Assembly: GCA_003598175.1 (NCBI GenBank) | Contig: QZKN01000115.1 | Coordinates: forward strand, 1 to 35,892 | Source: Candidatus Omnitrophota bacterium | GTDB lineage: Bacteria; Hinthialibacterota; Hinthialibacteria; Hinthialibacterales; Hinthialibacteraceae | Direction of reading: 5' to 3' | Length of the DNA stretch: 35,892 nt | Shown here: positions 24,278-32,963 of the stretch, one piece after another | Layout: each line of letters opens with the position of its first letter | Numbering within the stretch: position 1 is the stretch's first letter | Translations under genes and position numbers: made by a program | Notes under the pieces: generated by a model | What the model was told of the DNA's origin: nothing | The model's database searches: none | What the model saw: the letters and a program-made list of their open reading frames with translations, nothing else

Positions 24278-26230
24278 TTATGCAACTTCCAGAGAATCAA
24301 GAATTTTTTCCCACTGCGCATACAACTTCTCCCGGTTTTTCAGCAGGGCTTTATACCGCTTGCCGGTTTTTGACATTTCCGTGGGATTTCGCACAAAATC
24401 ACCGGACGCCATACGGGCTTCGATTTGCTCGATTTCCTGATCGATTTCGTTGATTTCCTGCTCGATTACGGCGCATTTTTTTTCTTTTTCCCGTTTGCCG
24501 GCGTTCAGACGATTCCGTTCTTCCGCTTCCAATCGTTTTTGTTCCTTCCGTTGTTGGCGGGAAAGATTGGACAGGCCGTTGTCTGTAAAATCAGCATCCG
24601 GATCGTTGGTTTCCAGTCGTTCGCGTTCAAATTGTTTGGCGTACTCATAATCCGAATAGTTCCCTTTGTATACCCGTAAACGCCCGCATTTCATTTCCCA
24701 TAACTGTGTGGCGAGGCGATCGGCGAAAAAACGGTCGTGCGAGACAAAAACGATGGTTCCGCAAAAGCGGCGAAGCGTTTCCTCCAAAATTTCCGTCGTG
24801 GAGATGTCCAGATGGTTGAGCGGTTCGTCCATGATCAGCACGTTGACGGGGCGAACCAGCAATTTGGCCAATGCCAGCCGGCTTTTCTCGCCGCCGCTGA
24901 GAACGGAAACCGGTTTGAACACATCGTCGCCGCGAAACAGGAATGCGGCCAACACGTCGCGCAGGCGCGTTTGCATGTCCGCGGGCGCGACGGAAGAGAG
25001 TTCGTCCAAAACCGCCCGTTGGGAAACCTGTAATTCCGCGTGGTGTTGAGAAAAATAGGCGACATGCGTGTTGTATCCCCATTTCACGGTTCCTTCCGTC
25101 GGCTCCATTTCTCGCGCCAGCAGGGATAACAAGGTGCTTTTTCCCGCGCCGTTGGCGCCCCAGACCGCGACCCGCTCGCCGCGATGGATGGTGGCGTCGA
25201 TGGGGTGAAGCGCGCGCAGGTCGCCGTAAACGTGGCCGAGATTTTCGAGACAGAGAACATCCAATCCACTGCGGGGAATATCGGGAAGTGGAATGGCGAT
25301 CGTGTTTTGATCGCTTTCCAGTTCGATGCGCTCGATTTTTTCAAGCCGTTTCATGCGCGCCTGCGCTTGCGCGGCGCGATCCTTGCGAACGCGATTGCGA
25401 TCGATGAAGGATTGCAGATGCGCGATTTCACGGTCCTGATTTCGCTTTTGCGCCAGCAATTGTTCGCGTAGAATTTCCTTTTGTTCGCGGTATTTGGAAT
25501 AATTGCCTTTAAATGTACGGAACCGGCCGGTTTCGATCTCGCCGATTTCCGTCACGACGCGATCAAGAAAATAACGGTCATGGCTGACGATGACCAATCC
25601 GGCGGCGGAGGCATGCAGATATTGCTCGAACCAGGCGAGCACGTCCGGATCGAGATGGTTGGTGGGTTCGTCAAGCAGCAGAATGTCCGGTTTTTCCAAC
25701 AGGAGGCGCGCCAGCAGCAATCGCGTGCGCCAGCCTCCGCTGAATTCCACCACCGGACGCTCCCAATCGCTGTGTTGAAATCCCAATCCCAACAACACTT
25801 TTTTCGCTTCCGATTCGCGGTGGTACCCGCCGTGGTGTTGAAACGCGTCCTGAAGAAAACCGAAGCGATGCAGCGCTTTTTCATGCTCCTCCGTATCCGC
25901 GCCGGTGTTTTGGATGCGATGCAGCAGGCCGTGCATTTCCTCTTCCATGCGGTTCAATGGTTCGAACGCGCTCCACAAAATATCCCGGACCGATTGGTCC
26001 GGCAATTCCGCGCCGTCCTGCGGCAGATACCCTATTTTTAAATTTTTCGAGGTTTCGATGCGTCCGTTTTCGAGCGTTATTTCCCCGCGGAGAACGCGCA
26101 ATATGGAGGTTTTCCCCGCGCCGTTGGGGCCGACGAGGCCGATGCGCCTGCCAATATCGATTCGCCAGGACAGGCCGAAAAAAATGACGTTGCCGCCTAA
26201 TCGCAATTGTGCTTCGGTTATACTGATCAT
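24278..26230 (-). CDS. ABC-F family ATPase
   Basis: 650 residues with two ATP-binding domains and no membrane part, the ABC-F layout. Domain 1: Walker A GPNGAGKT at 34-41, FSGGWRTRLLLARLLL, LLLDEPTNHLDPD. Domain 2: WGANGAGKST, LSGGEKSRLALAKLL, LIMDEPLNHLDIS. The linker between them is charged and helical (YREQKEILREQLLAQ), as in the ribosome-interacting P-site tip. The C-terminal ~110 residues are a coiled coil rich in Glu, Lys and Arg. ABC-F proteins act on the ribosome as translation factors; the long C-terminal coil recalls Uup/YdiF types. 'EPLNHLD' in place of EPTNHLD in the second domain is a small oddity. The ribosome binding site is weak. Confidence 0.93.
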   Translation of the reverse strand: MISITEAQLRLGGNVIFFGLSWRIDIGRRIGLVGPNGAGKTSILRVLRGEITLENGRIETSKNLKIGYLPQDGAELPDQSVRDILWSAFEPLNRMEEEMHGLLHRIQNTGADTEEHEKALHRFGFLQDAFQHHGGYHRESEAKKVLLGLGFQHSDWERPVVEFSGGWRTRLLLARLLLEKPDILLLDEPTNHLDPDVLAWFEQYLHASAAGLVIVSHDRYFLDRVVTEIGEIETGRFRTFKGNYSKYREQKEILREQLLAQKRNQDREIAHLQSFIDRNRVRKDRAAQAQARMKRLEKIERIELESDQNTIAIPLPDIPRSGLDVLCLENLGHVYGDLRALHPIDATIHRGERVAVWGANGAGKSTLLSLLAREMEPTEGTVKWGYNTHVAYFSQHHAELQVSQRAVLDELSSVAPADMQTRLRDVLAAFLFRGDDVFKPVSVLSGGEKSRLALAKLLVRPVNVLIMDEPLNHLDISTTEILEETLRRFCGTIVFVSHDRFFADRLATQLWEMKCGRLRVYKGNYSDYEYAKQFERERLETNDPDADFTDNGLSNLSRQQRKEQKRLEAEERNRLNAGKREKEKKCAVIEQEINEIDQEIEQIEARMASGDFVRNPTEMSKTGKRYKALLKNREKLYAQWEKILDSLEVA

Positions 26231-26290
26231 TACTATTTATACAACACGTTTTTTGACAAATTCCTATTTGATTCTCACCATAACAACCGT

Positions 26291-26347
26291 AGGTAGAGCC
26301 GTCGTTTCGCCGGCGTTCGTTTCGCCGACGGGACGCTTGTTTTACCC
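26291..26347. repeat. Three-way-junction palindromic element, type A, copy 2 (degenerate)
   Basis: GGTAGA (26292-26297) pairs with the TTTACC near 26341-26346 (one G-T). The right end GGACGCTTGTTTTACCCACG (26331-26350) matches the other copies with one or two changes. The inner arms are altered, with CGGCG/CGCCG (26311-26315 with 26323-26327) now the best internal pairing. It has the same orientation as copies 1 and 3 and lies 60 bp upstream of the ABC-F start. Confidence 0.72.
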
Positions 26348-26752
26348 ACGATATTGACGCCGAATTCGTTGATTCACGTCCTTAAAGAGATAATTTTAAG
26401 GCTGTGCAGCCATGCTCACATCCCCGATTGATTTCGTGTATGATTCCATTCCTATTGTATACCCATTTCATTGCATTTCGAGAAGCCGTATCAGGATGTG
26501 TGGTCCATGGTTTTCGAATAAAAAGTAGTCACACAACCACAAATGCCCGGAAAAAAAACGTCAGGCGTTCCATAAAAAATCGAGAATGTATAAAAACTAC
26601 AAGAATATTAATTTGAAACGGAATGAATCGAATCCAAAACATTCGTCCTGTGTACAACCTCTTTATACACAGGAAGAAGAGGCGCGTTTCAGATCGAATC
26701 GGGTGGTTTGGGCAAGCGAAGTTGAAAAGAATCGTTTGGCGATAGTATCGAG

Positions 26753-26772
26753 GGGGCGAAAAAATCCGCCCC
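26753..26772 (-). terminator. Weak hairpin after the 1026-residue protein gene
   Basis: GGGGCG (26753-26758) pairs with CGCCCC (26767-26772). It lies about 11 bp beyond the stop codon. The T-run of the minus strand falls in the loop and there is none after the stem, so this is at best a weak terminator or a transcript-end stabiliser. Confidence 0.4.
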
Positions 26773-26783
26773 ATTCACACAAC

Positions 26784-29700
26784 TTATTGCAAGGATTGCC
26801 AGGGGAAGTTTTGAATGGCTGATGGGAAACCGATGGTGTTCTTCGCGGTGGCCACGTGCAGGAAATAGCACTGTTCCAGGAAAAATTCCCCGTTTATCAC
26901 CGCGGTGATATTGACGAATTCTCCGGCTGCGCCGGCGGGTACCTCCCACATCACGGTTCCGATTTCATTGATCATCATGCCTTCCGGTCCCTCCGCAATA
27001 AAGTAATCGATTTGGGCGTCCGCAGGAGCGAGGACGGCGACATCGTATTGATAGAGGGTTTTTTCATAGGCAAAGAGTTGCGGGGTCGAGAAGAACTCAT
27101 AGGGATTGAATTCGACGCCATTGGTATTGTTCAACGGCAGCGCGACGATCGTGAATTCCTGCACGGCGACATTTTCCTCGATGGGGAACTCTTCGTTGGC
27201 ATTGTCCGTTTCCGGGTAAACCAACTCGGTTACTTGAATCACGACATGGTGATCTCCCACCTGATTGGCGGACGGCGTCCAGGTGATCAAGCCGATTGCG
27301 GGAACGATGGTCATTCCTTCCGGGCCATCCAGCAATTCCCACGTGAATAATGGACGAATTGGGGAAACCGGGATATCGGCGTTTGCATTCGGATGAGAAG
27401 CGGGAAACGTATCCGCATCGAACAGTTTGGGCAGATAGAAATATAAACTGCCCACCGTAGCGTCGATATCCGGCTTGGAAACGATTACAGGGGGGGTATA
27501 TCCGAATCCGGGACTGGGCACCACGCGAAGAATGGACACCGGGGCGGAACAATATCCCCGTTCATCCACCGCCAGCACCGTCGTCAATAACGGAACGCCG
27601 TTTTTCAAACCCTTGACCGTATACGAACGCGCATCCCGCGCTACGGTCACATGATTGTCATGAACCGACAAGGTATCATCTTCCGTATAGAGAATCGTGA
27701 AATATTTGACATCCGCAATGTTTTCATAGTCCCACTGTACGGTGAATTCCCCGTCACCCGAACCCACCGCGATTTGGGTGACGGATTGGGGATGGCGGCC
27801 ATTATCCACCCAAATGCGCCGGGAAGAATAAGATACCGCGCGCGCGTTTTTCCCATCATCCACGGTTATGAATACGTAGTAATATCCCGGATGGACATTG
27901 GCGGTGTTGGTATCGAGTAGAATCGAGTTGGTTTCCTCGTCTTCCTCGATGACAGCCAGGAGATATCCGTTTTCGTTTTTACGATCCGTATCCAGGGAAA
28001 CACGGACGATCGCATTATCGTCCGGATCTTCATCGATCCAATCCAGGCGATAGACGCCGGCGGCGTCGGTGGGGCGGAGATCGATAATCTCAATGCGCGG
28101 TTCATGGTTTTGCGCCAGCAATTCCACGGAATATTCGCCGAGAGTTTCCACATTTTCCAACGTGACGGTGTAGTTGCCCAGACCGGGTTGATCCAGGAAG
28201 AAATACGCTTCACGGGCGTCCGGATTGAATCGGCTGAAACCGGTCGCACTCGTGAATGCCGTTGGAAGCGCGCCCTCGGCCAGAACCAAAACTTCGCCGC
28301 CGGGCAACGTTAGGGTGGCATTCACCGCGGACACGTCAGAATTGGAATAGGTAATGCGGAATATGGCGGCCGGTATGGCGCCGGCGATGGAGAGCACCGT
28401 TACGGGCTCGCCCGCCGGAGTCACGGCGAAGGTACGCAGACTCGCCGATGAGTTGACTTTATCGATGCGTGACCAGTTGGTCATAAACCGGATACGAGCG
28501 TTGCCATCCTTGGAATCCAGAGACTGGTTATAGGGGATTTCCCATGAGTTGCCTCGTTCCTGTTTGGTTGAAAAACTAAATTTTCCGTTAGAATACGTGA
28601 ATCCGACGGAGGCCTTTACGGCGGGAATCGAGGGAGTGCAGATTTCCGGTGTACAAACATCGTGCGATCCGCTACAGGTGCGCAAAGGATGAGACCAGGA
28701 AGGGCAGGGATACCAATACGGAACACTGGTGCACACTTGGGGCGTGCAGATTTCCGGCACTTCCGGCGTGAGGGTGATGGAAACGCTGCCGCTGAAATCG
28801 GTATTGTGAAGGGAGGCTTTCGCATCGGCCATGGTATACCCACCCACGATGGGAACATCGCCGGGAATCTGCAATTTGCCTTCGGCGCTTCCGGATACTC
28901 CGCTGGAATCAATGCCGGCGGAGAAACTGGCTATGAAGATATCCTCAAAATTCGCTTCCGCTCCGATGGAGATGTTGTACGGTGGACGATACGAAAAGGT
29001 TGCTTCGCCGGTGGTAATGCCGTACAGTTTGGACGTTCCCGTGATATCGATCCATCCGTGAGCGGGCGTGATCGTGCCGGTTGTATCCACCTCAAAGGTA
29101 TACACGTCCCCCACTTCCGGTCCTCCGACGATGCCCATGGTTCCGGTCAGGGTCATTTGATCGACATTGTCCAGATGATCGCCTTCCACGCCGATGCTGT
29201 TCAAAAATGCATCCGTGTCGCCCAAGGGGATTTTCAAACCGTCCGCGGACACGGAAAACATGGTTAATTTGCCGTTATGGACTTCGATGCTGCCTGCGAT
29301 GGATGCCGGATTCTCGGGATCTGCGCCCAATCCGGGAACCGTGATGTCCGCTCCTCCGCCCAATTTATCGTCTTCCGGGAAATATTCGACATAGCCGTTT
29401 TTCACGCCGACATTGCCCACTTCAAAATCGGGTAGGTTAATCCGTCCCCCCAACACTTTCACGCCGGATTGACTGATGGAAAATTGCACGGATACCGTCA
29501 CGCTTTCCGGAAACGCGAGAGATGCGGTGGCGGTGAATTCTTTCGCGGATGCGTCATACGTCGCTTCCGTGATGCTTGCCTCCAATCCGGCATACGTAAA
29601 GGTTCCGCTTTCAAGCGTAATGGAGGTCACGGTGGGTGGAGAGGTCGTGATATCAACATTGATGGTGATGTTTTCAAGCACCAGCGATGCGGTATTGGCG

Positions 29701-29864
29701 ACATTCGTCACTTCGATCTTCTCGTATGTGCCGGAGACATTCCCGTTCAAAATATCACTTAAGTCGAACGATTGCGCATATACGGGAATTGGCTGAAATC
29801 CCCCAAAGCAAATCCATGAAAGAGAGATGAATAATGAAATCCGGACTATTTTTTTGGCTCGCAT
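26784..29864 (-). CDS. Large secreted protein with beta-rich, FN3-like and Ig-like domains
   Basis: 1026 residues. The start has a strong AGGAGGA. A signal peptide (ISLFISLSWICFGGFQPIPVYAQ, cleavage near residue 31) directs export. Residues about 35-365 are beta-strand-rich and glycine-rich, with repeated 'GT..Y', 'SITLESGTFTYAG' type strands. A Cys-rich insert (about 368-408) has CTPQVCTSVP and, later, VCTPEICTPSIP. Two further beta domains follow. An FN3-like domain lies at about 688-785 (EFTVQWDYENIADVKYFTILYTED) and two putative-Ig (He_PIG-like) domains at about 790-1005 (PEGMTIVPAIGLITWTP and PEGMMINEIGTVMWEVP). There is no clear anchor or sorting signal. A surface or extracellular role is likely; the precise function is unknown. 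Confidence 0.75.
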   Translation of the reverse strand: MRAKKIVRISLFISLSWICFGGFQPIPVYAQSFDLSDILNGNVSGTYEKIEVTNVANTASLVLENITINVDITTSPPTVTSITLESGTFTYAGLEASITEATYDASAKEFTATASLAFPESVTVSVQFSISQSGVKVLGGRINLPDFEVGNVGVKNGYVEYFPEDDKLGGGADITVPGLGADPENPASIAGSIEVHNGKLTMFSVSADGLKIPLGDTDAFLNSIGVEGDHLDNVDQMTLTGTMGIVGGPEVGDVYTFEVDTTGTITPAHGWIDITGTSKLYGITTGEATFSYRPPYNISIGAEANFEDIFIASFSAGIDSSGVSGSAEGKLQIPGDVPIVGGYTMADAKASLHNTDFSGSVSITLTPEVPEICTPQVCTSVPYWYPCPSWSHPLRTCSGSHDVCTPEICTPSIPAVKASVGFTYSNGKFSFSTKQERGNSWEIPYNQSLDSKDGNARIRFMTNWSRIDKVNSSASLRTFAVTPAGEPVTVLSIAGAIPAAIFRITYSNSDVSAVNATLTLPGGEVLVLAEGALPTAFTSATGFSRFNPDAREAYFFLDQPGLGNYTVTLENVETLGEYSVELLAQNHEPRIEIIDLRPTDAAGVYRLDWIDEDPDDNAIVRVSLDTDRKNENGYLLAVIEEDEETNSILLDTNTANVHPGYYYVFITVDDGKNARAVSYSSRRIWVDNGRHPQSVTQIAVGSGDGEFTVQWDYENIADVKYFTILYTEDDTLSVHDNHVTVARDARSYTVKGLKNGVPLLTTVLAVDERGYCSAPVSILRVVPSPGFGYTPPVIVSKPDIDATVGSLYFYLPKLFDADTFPASHPNANADIPVSPIRPLFTWELLDGPEGMTIVPAIGLITWTPSANQVGDHHVVIQVTELVYPETDNANEEFPIEENVAVQEFTIVALPLNNTNGVEFNPYEFFSTPQLFAYEKTLYQYDVAVLAPADAQIDYFIAEGPEGMMINEIGTVMWEVPAGAAGEFVNITAVINGEFFLEQCYFLHVATAKNTIGFPSAIQNFPWQSLQ

Positions 29865-30037
29865 CTACGATTCCTCCTGACTTTTTATCCACACATTGAA
29901 AAAATATTTCGTTTAGATAAATCACAAAACAAGAATTTCCATGATTTTATCCCACCGAGAACGACAGGGAACCCCAGGGCGACTGATCATTATAAATTTA
30001 TAACAGTAATTGCAGGCAAGACGTCGCATTGGAGAAT

Positions 30038-30065
30038 GAAAATCCCTGAAAAATCAGGGATTTTC
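30038..30065. terminator. Strong hairpin terminator downstream of the acyltransferase
   Basis: A perfect 12-bp inverted repeat, GAAAATCCCTGA (30038-30049) and TCAGGGATTTTC (30054-30065), with an AAAA loop (TTTT on the minus strand). The A and T runs inside the stem make it able to act both ways. It lies only 4 bp after the stop of the short Cys-rich frame (30070). The rest of 29865-30037 holds only the promoter region of the large secreted protein, with no gene seen. Confidence 0.72.
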
Positions 30066-30069
30066 TGAT

Positions 30070-30222
30070 CTACCAGCGGCGTCTCCGGCAAGAATCGCAG
30101 TGGAGGCAATTACAGCATCCACGTTCATTCAAATGGTCGGGCGCCAGGGGACGTTGTTTTTCATCCTGGTGGTATTGTAGAAATTCCTGAAAGGGTAAAA
30201 TATATTCCCCCTGCCAACCGGT
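30070..30222 (-). CDS. Possible 50-codon Cys-rich extension or downstream peptide
   Basis: Directly after the acyltransferase TAA the same frame stays open for 50 codons to TAG at 30070. The translation is non-random in look: YILPFQEFLQYHQDEKQRP, then RGCCNCLHCDSCRRRRW at the end. The CxC-x2-C-x2-C spacing could bind a metal and the Arg run could bind nucleic acid. There is no ATG, GTG or CTG near its front; a TTG in the last third or a rare ATT start after GGGGGA are the only internal options. Either stop-codon read-through, an unusual start or a relic of a longer gene would explain it. Uncertain. Confidence 0.35.
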   Translation of the reverse strand, partial: TGWQGEYILPFQEFLQYHQDEKQRPLAPDHLNERGCCNCLHCDSCRRRRW

Positions 30223-30897
30223 TTAGAAATGATCGGCCAGGCGAGTGATCCGTGTCAGTTCTTCCTGCAATTGCAACCGTTTTTCCTCCAAAACCGTTTG
30301 GGGCGCGTCTCTGGTTACGATAATTTTTTCACCGGTTATCATCCGCGCTTTGCCGAATGGCAGCGGCACGAGAAAGCGATCCCAGCTATTGAAATGTTTT
30401 CGCCGGGAACAGGAAAAGGTGATCGGAATGATGGGGAAGCCGGTCAATTTGGCCAACTGAATGATGCCGGGCTGTACCTCTTCGCGCGGACCGCGAGGGC
30501 CGTCCGGCGTGATCACCACGCTGGATCCGCGCCGCAGGCAGCGAGTGAGTCGCAACAAACCTTCCATTCCTTGCCGTGAGGACGATCCGCGTACCGTCGG
30601 GATTTGAAACCGATTCATCACTTGCGTGATGAATTCACCGTCCTTGCTTTGGCTGGCCAAACCGGTGACTTTGCATTTGCGATAATAATAGATGGGAAGC
30701 ATGAGGCGGCTGTGCCAGCACGCGAATATATGCGGCGAATGTTCGATGCGCAGGAGAGGGCGAAAATCCACGCCGATCCATTCGAATCCGCTCGTGAGTC
30801 CGACCAGTCGAATGTAGAAGGACGCCGGAAAAGAAACCCAATAGGGAAGGTTGATCATCCTTGATTTTTCGGTGGATTGATGAGGCGCATTTACCAC
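30223..30897 (-). CDS. DUF374 lysophospholipid acyltransferase-like protein
   Basis: 224 residues, usual for DUF374. It belongs to the LPLAT superfamily, whose DUF374 branch is thought to acylate lipid A-like or other envelope lipids. Visible: ACWHSRLMLPIYYY (the active-site histidine region, without the classic HxxxxD), KDGEFITQVMNRF, VRGSSSRQGMEGLLRL, VVITPDGPRGPREEVQPGIIQLAKLTGFPIIP and the Pro-rich WDRFLVPLPFGKARM. The start is either GTG 30897, overlapping the smpB stop by 7 bp, or ATG 30858. The first favours coupling with smpB; the second has AAGG too close. The frame continues after the stop into a Cys-rich piece. Confidence 0.88.
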   Translation of the reverse strand: MVNAPHQSTEKSRMINLPYWVSFPASFYIRLVGLTSGFEWIGVDFRPLLRIEHSPHIFACWHSRLMLPIYYYRKCKVTGLASQSKDGEFITQVMNRFQIPTVRGSSSRQGMEGLLRLTRCLRRGSSVVITPDGPRGPREEVQPGIIQLAKLTGFPIIPITFSCSRRKHFNSWDRFLVPLPFGKARMITGEKIIVTRDAPQTVLEEKRLQLQEELTRITRLADHF

Positions 30898-31367
30898 TTT
30901 CCTGTCTGCTCCCGGCGCATCTCGCGGTCGAGGTCGCGCTGTTTGATGTCGTCGCGCTTGTCGTATAATTTCTTGCCTCGGACCAGTGCGATATCCACTT
31001 TCGCTCGGCCGCGGATGAAGTAGATTTTCAGGGGGATCAGCGTGAATCCTTTGGCCTGTACTTTGCCGAACAAACGCAGGATTTCGCGTTTATGCAGCAG
31101 GAGTTTACGCTTTCGCCGTGGTTCATGGTTGGCGTAGTTCCCGTGCGAATAGGGGCTGATGTGGCAATCGCAAAGAAAGATTTCTCCTCCCTCGATGCCA
31201 GCGAAGCTGTCTTGCAGGTTTGCCCGCCCCTCCCGCAGGGATTTGACTTCCGTGCCGGTCAACGCGATGCCGGCCTGGACAGTTTCCAGTATATGATATA
31301 AATGCCGCGCTTTGCGATTGGAAGCAACGACCTTTTGTGGCTCCGATGGCGATTGTTTTTTACCCAT
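30891..31367 (-). CDS. smpB: SsrA-binding protein SmpB
   Basis: 158 residues, family length. SmpB binds tmRNA and brings it to stalled ribosomes in trans-translation. Motifs: VVASNRKARHLYHILETVQAGIALTGTEVKSLREG, NLQDSFAGIEGGEIFLCDCHISPYSHGNYANHEPRRKRKLLLHKREI, GFTLIPLKIYFIRGRAKVDIALVRGKKLYDKRDDIKQRDLDREMRR. The C-terminal tail (basic, QTGKW) is the part that enters the mRNA channel. The gene is followed at once by the acyltransferase. The tmRNA gene ssrA itself was not seen in the window. Confidence 0.98.
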   Translation of the reverse strand: MGKKQSPSEPQKVVASNRKARHLYHILETVQAGIALTGTEVKSLREGRANLQDSFAGIEGGEIFLCDCHISPYSHGNYANHEPRRKRKLLLHKREILRLFGKVQAKGFTLIPLKIYFIRGRAKVDIALVRGKKLYDKRDDIKQRDLDREMRREQTGKW

Positions 31368-31643
31368 TTTTTTACTCGGCTCGTGCTGAAAAACGAAGTG
31401 CGATTATTATATCCACTATCCGCCCGCTTGTCGCGGTGATCCACGCTCGCGGATGGGGAATGAATAAGAAAATACGGATGAAAAGTTGCGGGTCACGCAA
31501 TTCGGTATTCCACCTTTCCGATCGGATTCGCTATACTATGTTCGGGATCGAAATCGGATTGTGATCGAGGCGTAATTTTTTATTTCAATTCGCCGGATCC
31601 GGGTTTTCCGGACAGGGCTGTGAAAGGAGCGGATTTTCCGGTA

Positions 31644-32960
31644 ATGAAAGATCAACTGCTGCGCCGCATAGCGAGCAAGAAAGCCGTTTTGGGAATCATC
31701 GGGTTGGGGTATGTCGGATTGCCGATTGTGCGGGAAACAACCAAAGCCGGATTCACGACGATCGGCTTCGACATCGATGCGCATAAAGTCGACTGCTTGA
31801 ATCGTGGGGAATCATACATCCATCATATATCGTCCACATTGATTCGGGATATGCGGTCAAGCGGTCAGTTTGAGGCTACGACGGATTATTCTCGTTTGCA
31901 GGAAGCCGATGTGTTGATCATTTGTGTTCCGACTCCTCTCAACGAATTTCGTGAGCCCGATCTCAGCGCCGTGGACGCCACCGCTGATGCCATCGCCCAA
32001 TATCTGCGTCCCGGCCAGCTGGTGATTCTTGAAAGCACGACCTATCCGGGAACAACGGAGGAACGTATCCGTCCGCGGCTGGAACAAACGGGATTGAAGG
32101 TTGGCGTCAATGTGTTTCTGGCCTATTCGCCCGAGCGCGAAGATCCGGGACGCAAGGATTATACGACGCGAACCATCCCCAAAGTGTTCGGCGGATGCAC
32201 ACCGGATTGTTTGGAAGTCGGGACGGCGCTGTATCGCCAATTATTTGATTGTGTGGTAACCGTTTCCTGTACGCGCGCAGCCGAACTGACCAAATTGCTG
32301 GAAAACATCTATCGATCGGTGAATATCGCATTGGTCAATGAACTGAAAATGTTATGCGACCGTATGGGTATCGATGTGTGGGAAGTGATCGAAGCCGCTG
32401 CATCGAAACCGTTCGGATTTCAATCGTTTTATCCCGGTCCCGGCCTGGGCGGGCATTGTATTCCCATCGATCCGTTTTATCTTACCTGGAAAGCGAGGGA
32501 GTATGATTTTTCGACGCGCTTTATCGAACTGGCGGGGGAAATCAACACCGGGATGCCTCGATTTGTAGTGATGAAGGTGGTTCACTGCCTTTCCGATTCG
32601 GGGAAATCGATTCGGCATGCCAGGATTCTCGTGTTGGGGATTGCTTATAAGCGAGATGTCGACGATTGCCGGGAATCACCCGCGTTAAAAATCGTGGAGT
32701 TGCTGCGGGAATGGGGAATGAATGTCAATTATCATGATCCCTATATTCCCGTTTCTCCCCAAACCCGCCATTTCGATTTGGGATTGAAATCCATCGAACT
32801 GACGGAGGAGACCTTGCGCGCGCATGACGTGGTGTTGATTCTCACCGACCATACGGGCATCGATTATCAGTGGGTAGTGGATCATGCCAACGTGGTGGTG
32901 GACACACGGAACGCGACGTCGAAGGTCGATCGTCATCGGGAAAAAATCATAAAAGCATAA
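31644..32960 (+). CDS. UDP-sugar 6-dehydrogenase (WbpA/TviB type)
   Basis: 438 residues. It belongs to the UDP-GlcNAc/UDP-ManNAc 6-dehydrogenase group, which oxidises the C6 hydroxyl of a nucleotide sugar with two NAD+. N-terminal Rossmann GIIGLGYVGLP (about 17-27); ICVPTPLNEFREPDLSAV; ESTTYPGTTEERIRP; YSPEREDPG; the substrate-binding LLENIYRSVNIALVNEL; and the catalytic Cys272 in GLGGHCIPIDPFYL. The C-terminal domain has LGIAYKRDVDDCRESPA. I use ATG 31644, which has AAAGGAG about 14 bases ahead (rather far); GTG 31620 is an alternative. It is the first gene of a tight plus-strand group with the methyltransferase and lptB, so it makes acidic sugars for surface polysaccharide. Confidence 0.93.
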   Translation: MKDQLLRRIASKKAVLGIIGLGYVGLPIVRETTKAGFTTIGFDIDAHKVDCLNRGESYIHHISSTLIRDMRSSGQFEATTDYSRLQEADVLIICVPTPLNEFREPDLSAVDATADAIAQYLRPGQLVILESTTYPGTTEERIRPRLEQTGLKVGVNVFLAYSPEREDPGRKDYTTRTIPKVFGGCTPDCLEVGTALYRQLFDCVVTVSCTRAAELTKLLENIYRSVNIALVNELKMLCDRMGIDVWEVIEAAASKPFGFQSFYPGPGLGGHCIPIDPFYLTWKAREYDFSTRFIELAGEINTGMPRFVVMKVVHCLSDSGKSIRHARILVLGIAYKRDVDDCRESPALKIVELLREWGMNVNYHDPYIPVSPQTRHFDLGLKSIELTEETLRAHDVVLILTDHTGIDYQWVVDHANVVVDTRNATSKVDRHREKIIKA

Positions 32961-32963
32961 TCC

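Larger units (their letters stand above)
26231..26783. other. A+T-rich intergenic region upstream of the ABC-F gene
   Basis: About 550 bp. It contains one degenerate type A element (26291-26347) and a small hairpin near 26753-26772. The rest shows no convincing gene: the open frames there are short, lack ribosome binding sites and match nothing I recognise. The ABC-F promoter must lie in its left part. Confidence 0.5.

Noticed and set aside
26404..26616. 70-codon frame in the ABC-F upstream region
   Set aside because: No ribosome binding site, no motif, and composition like the surrounding non-coding DNA.
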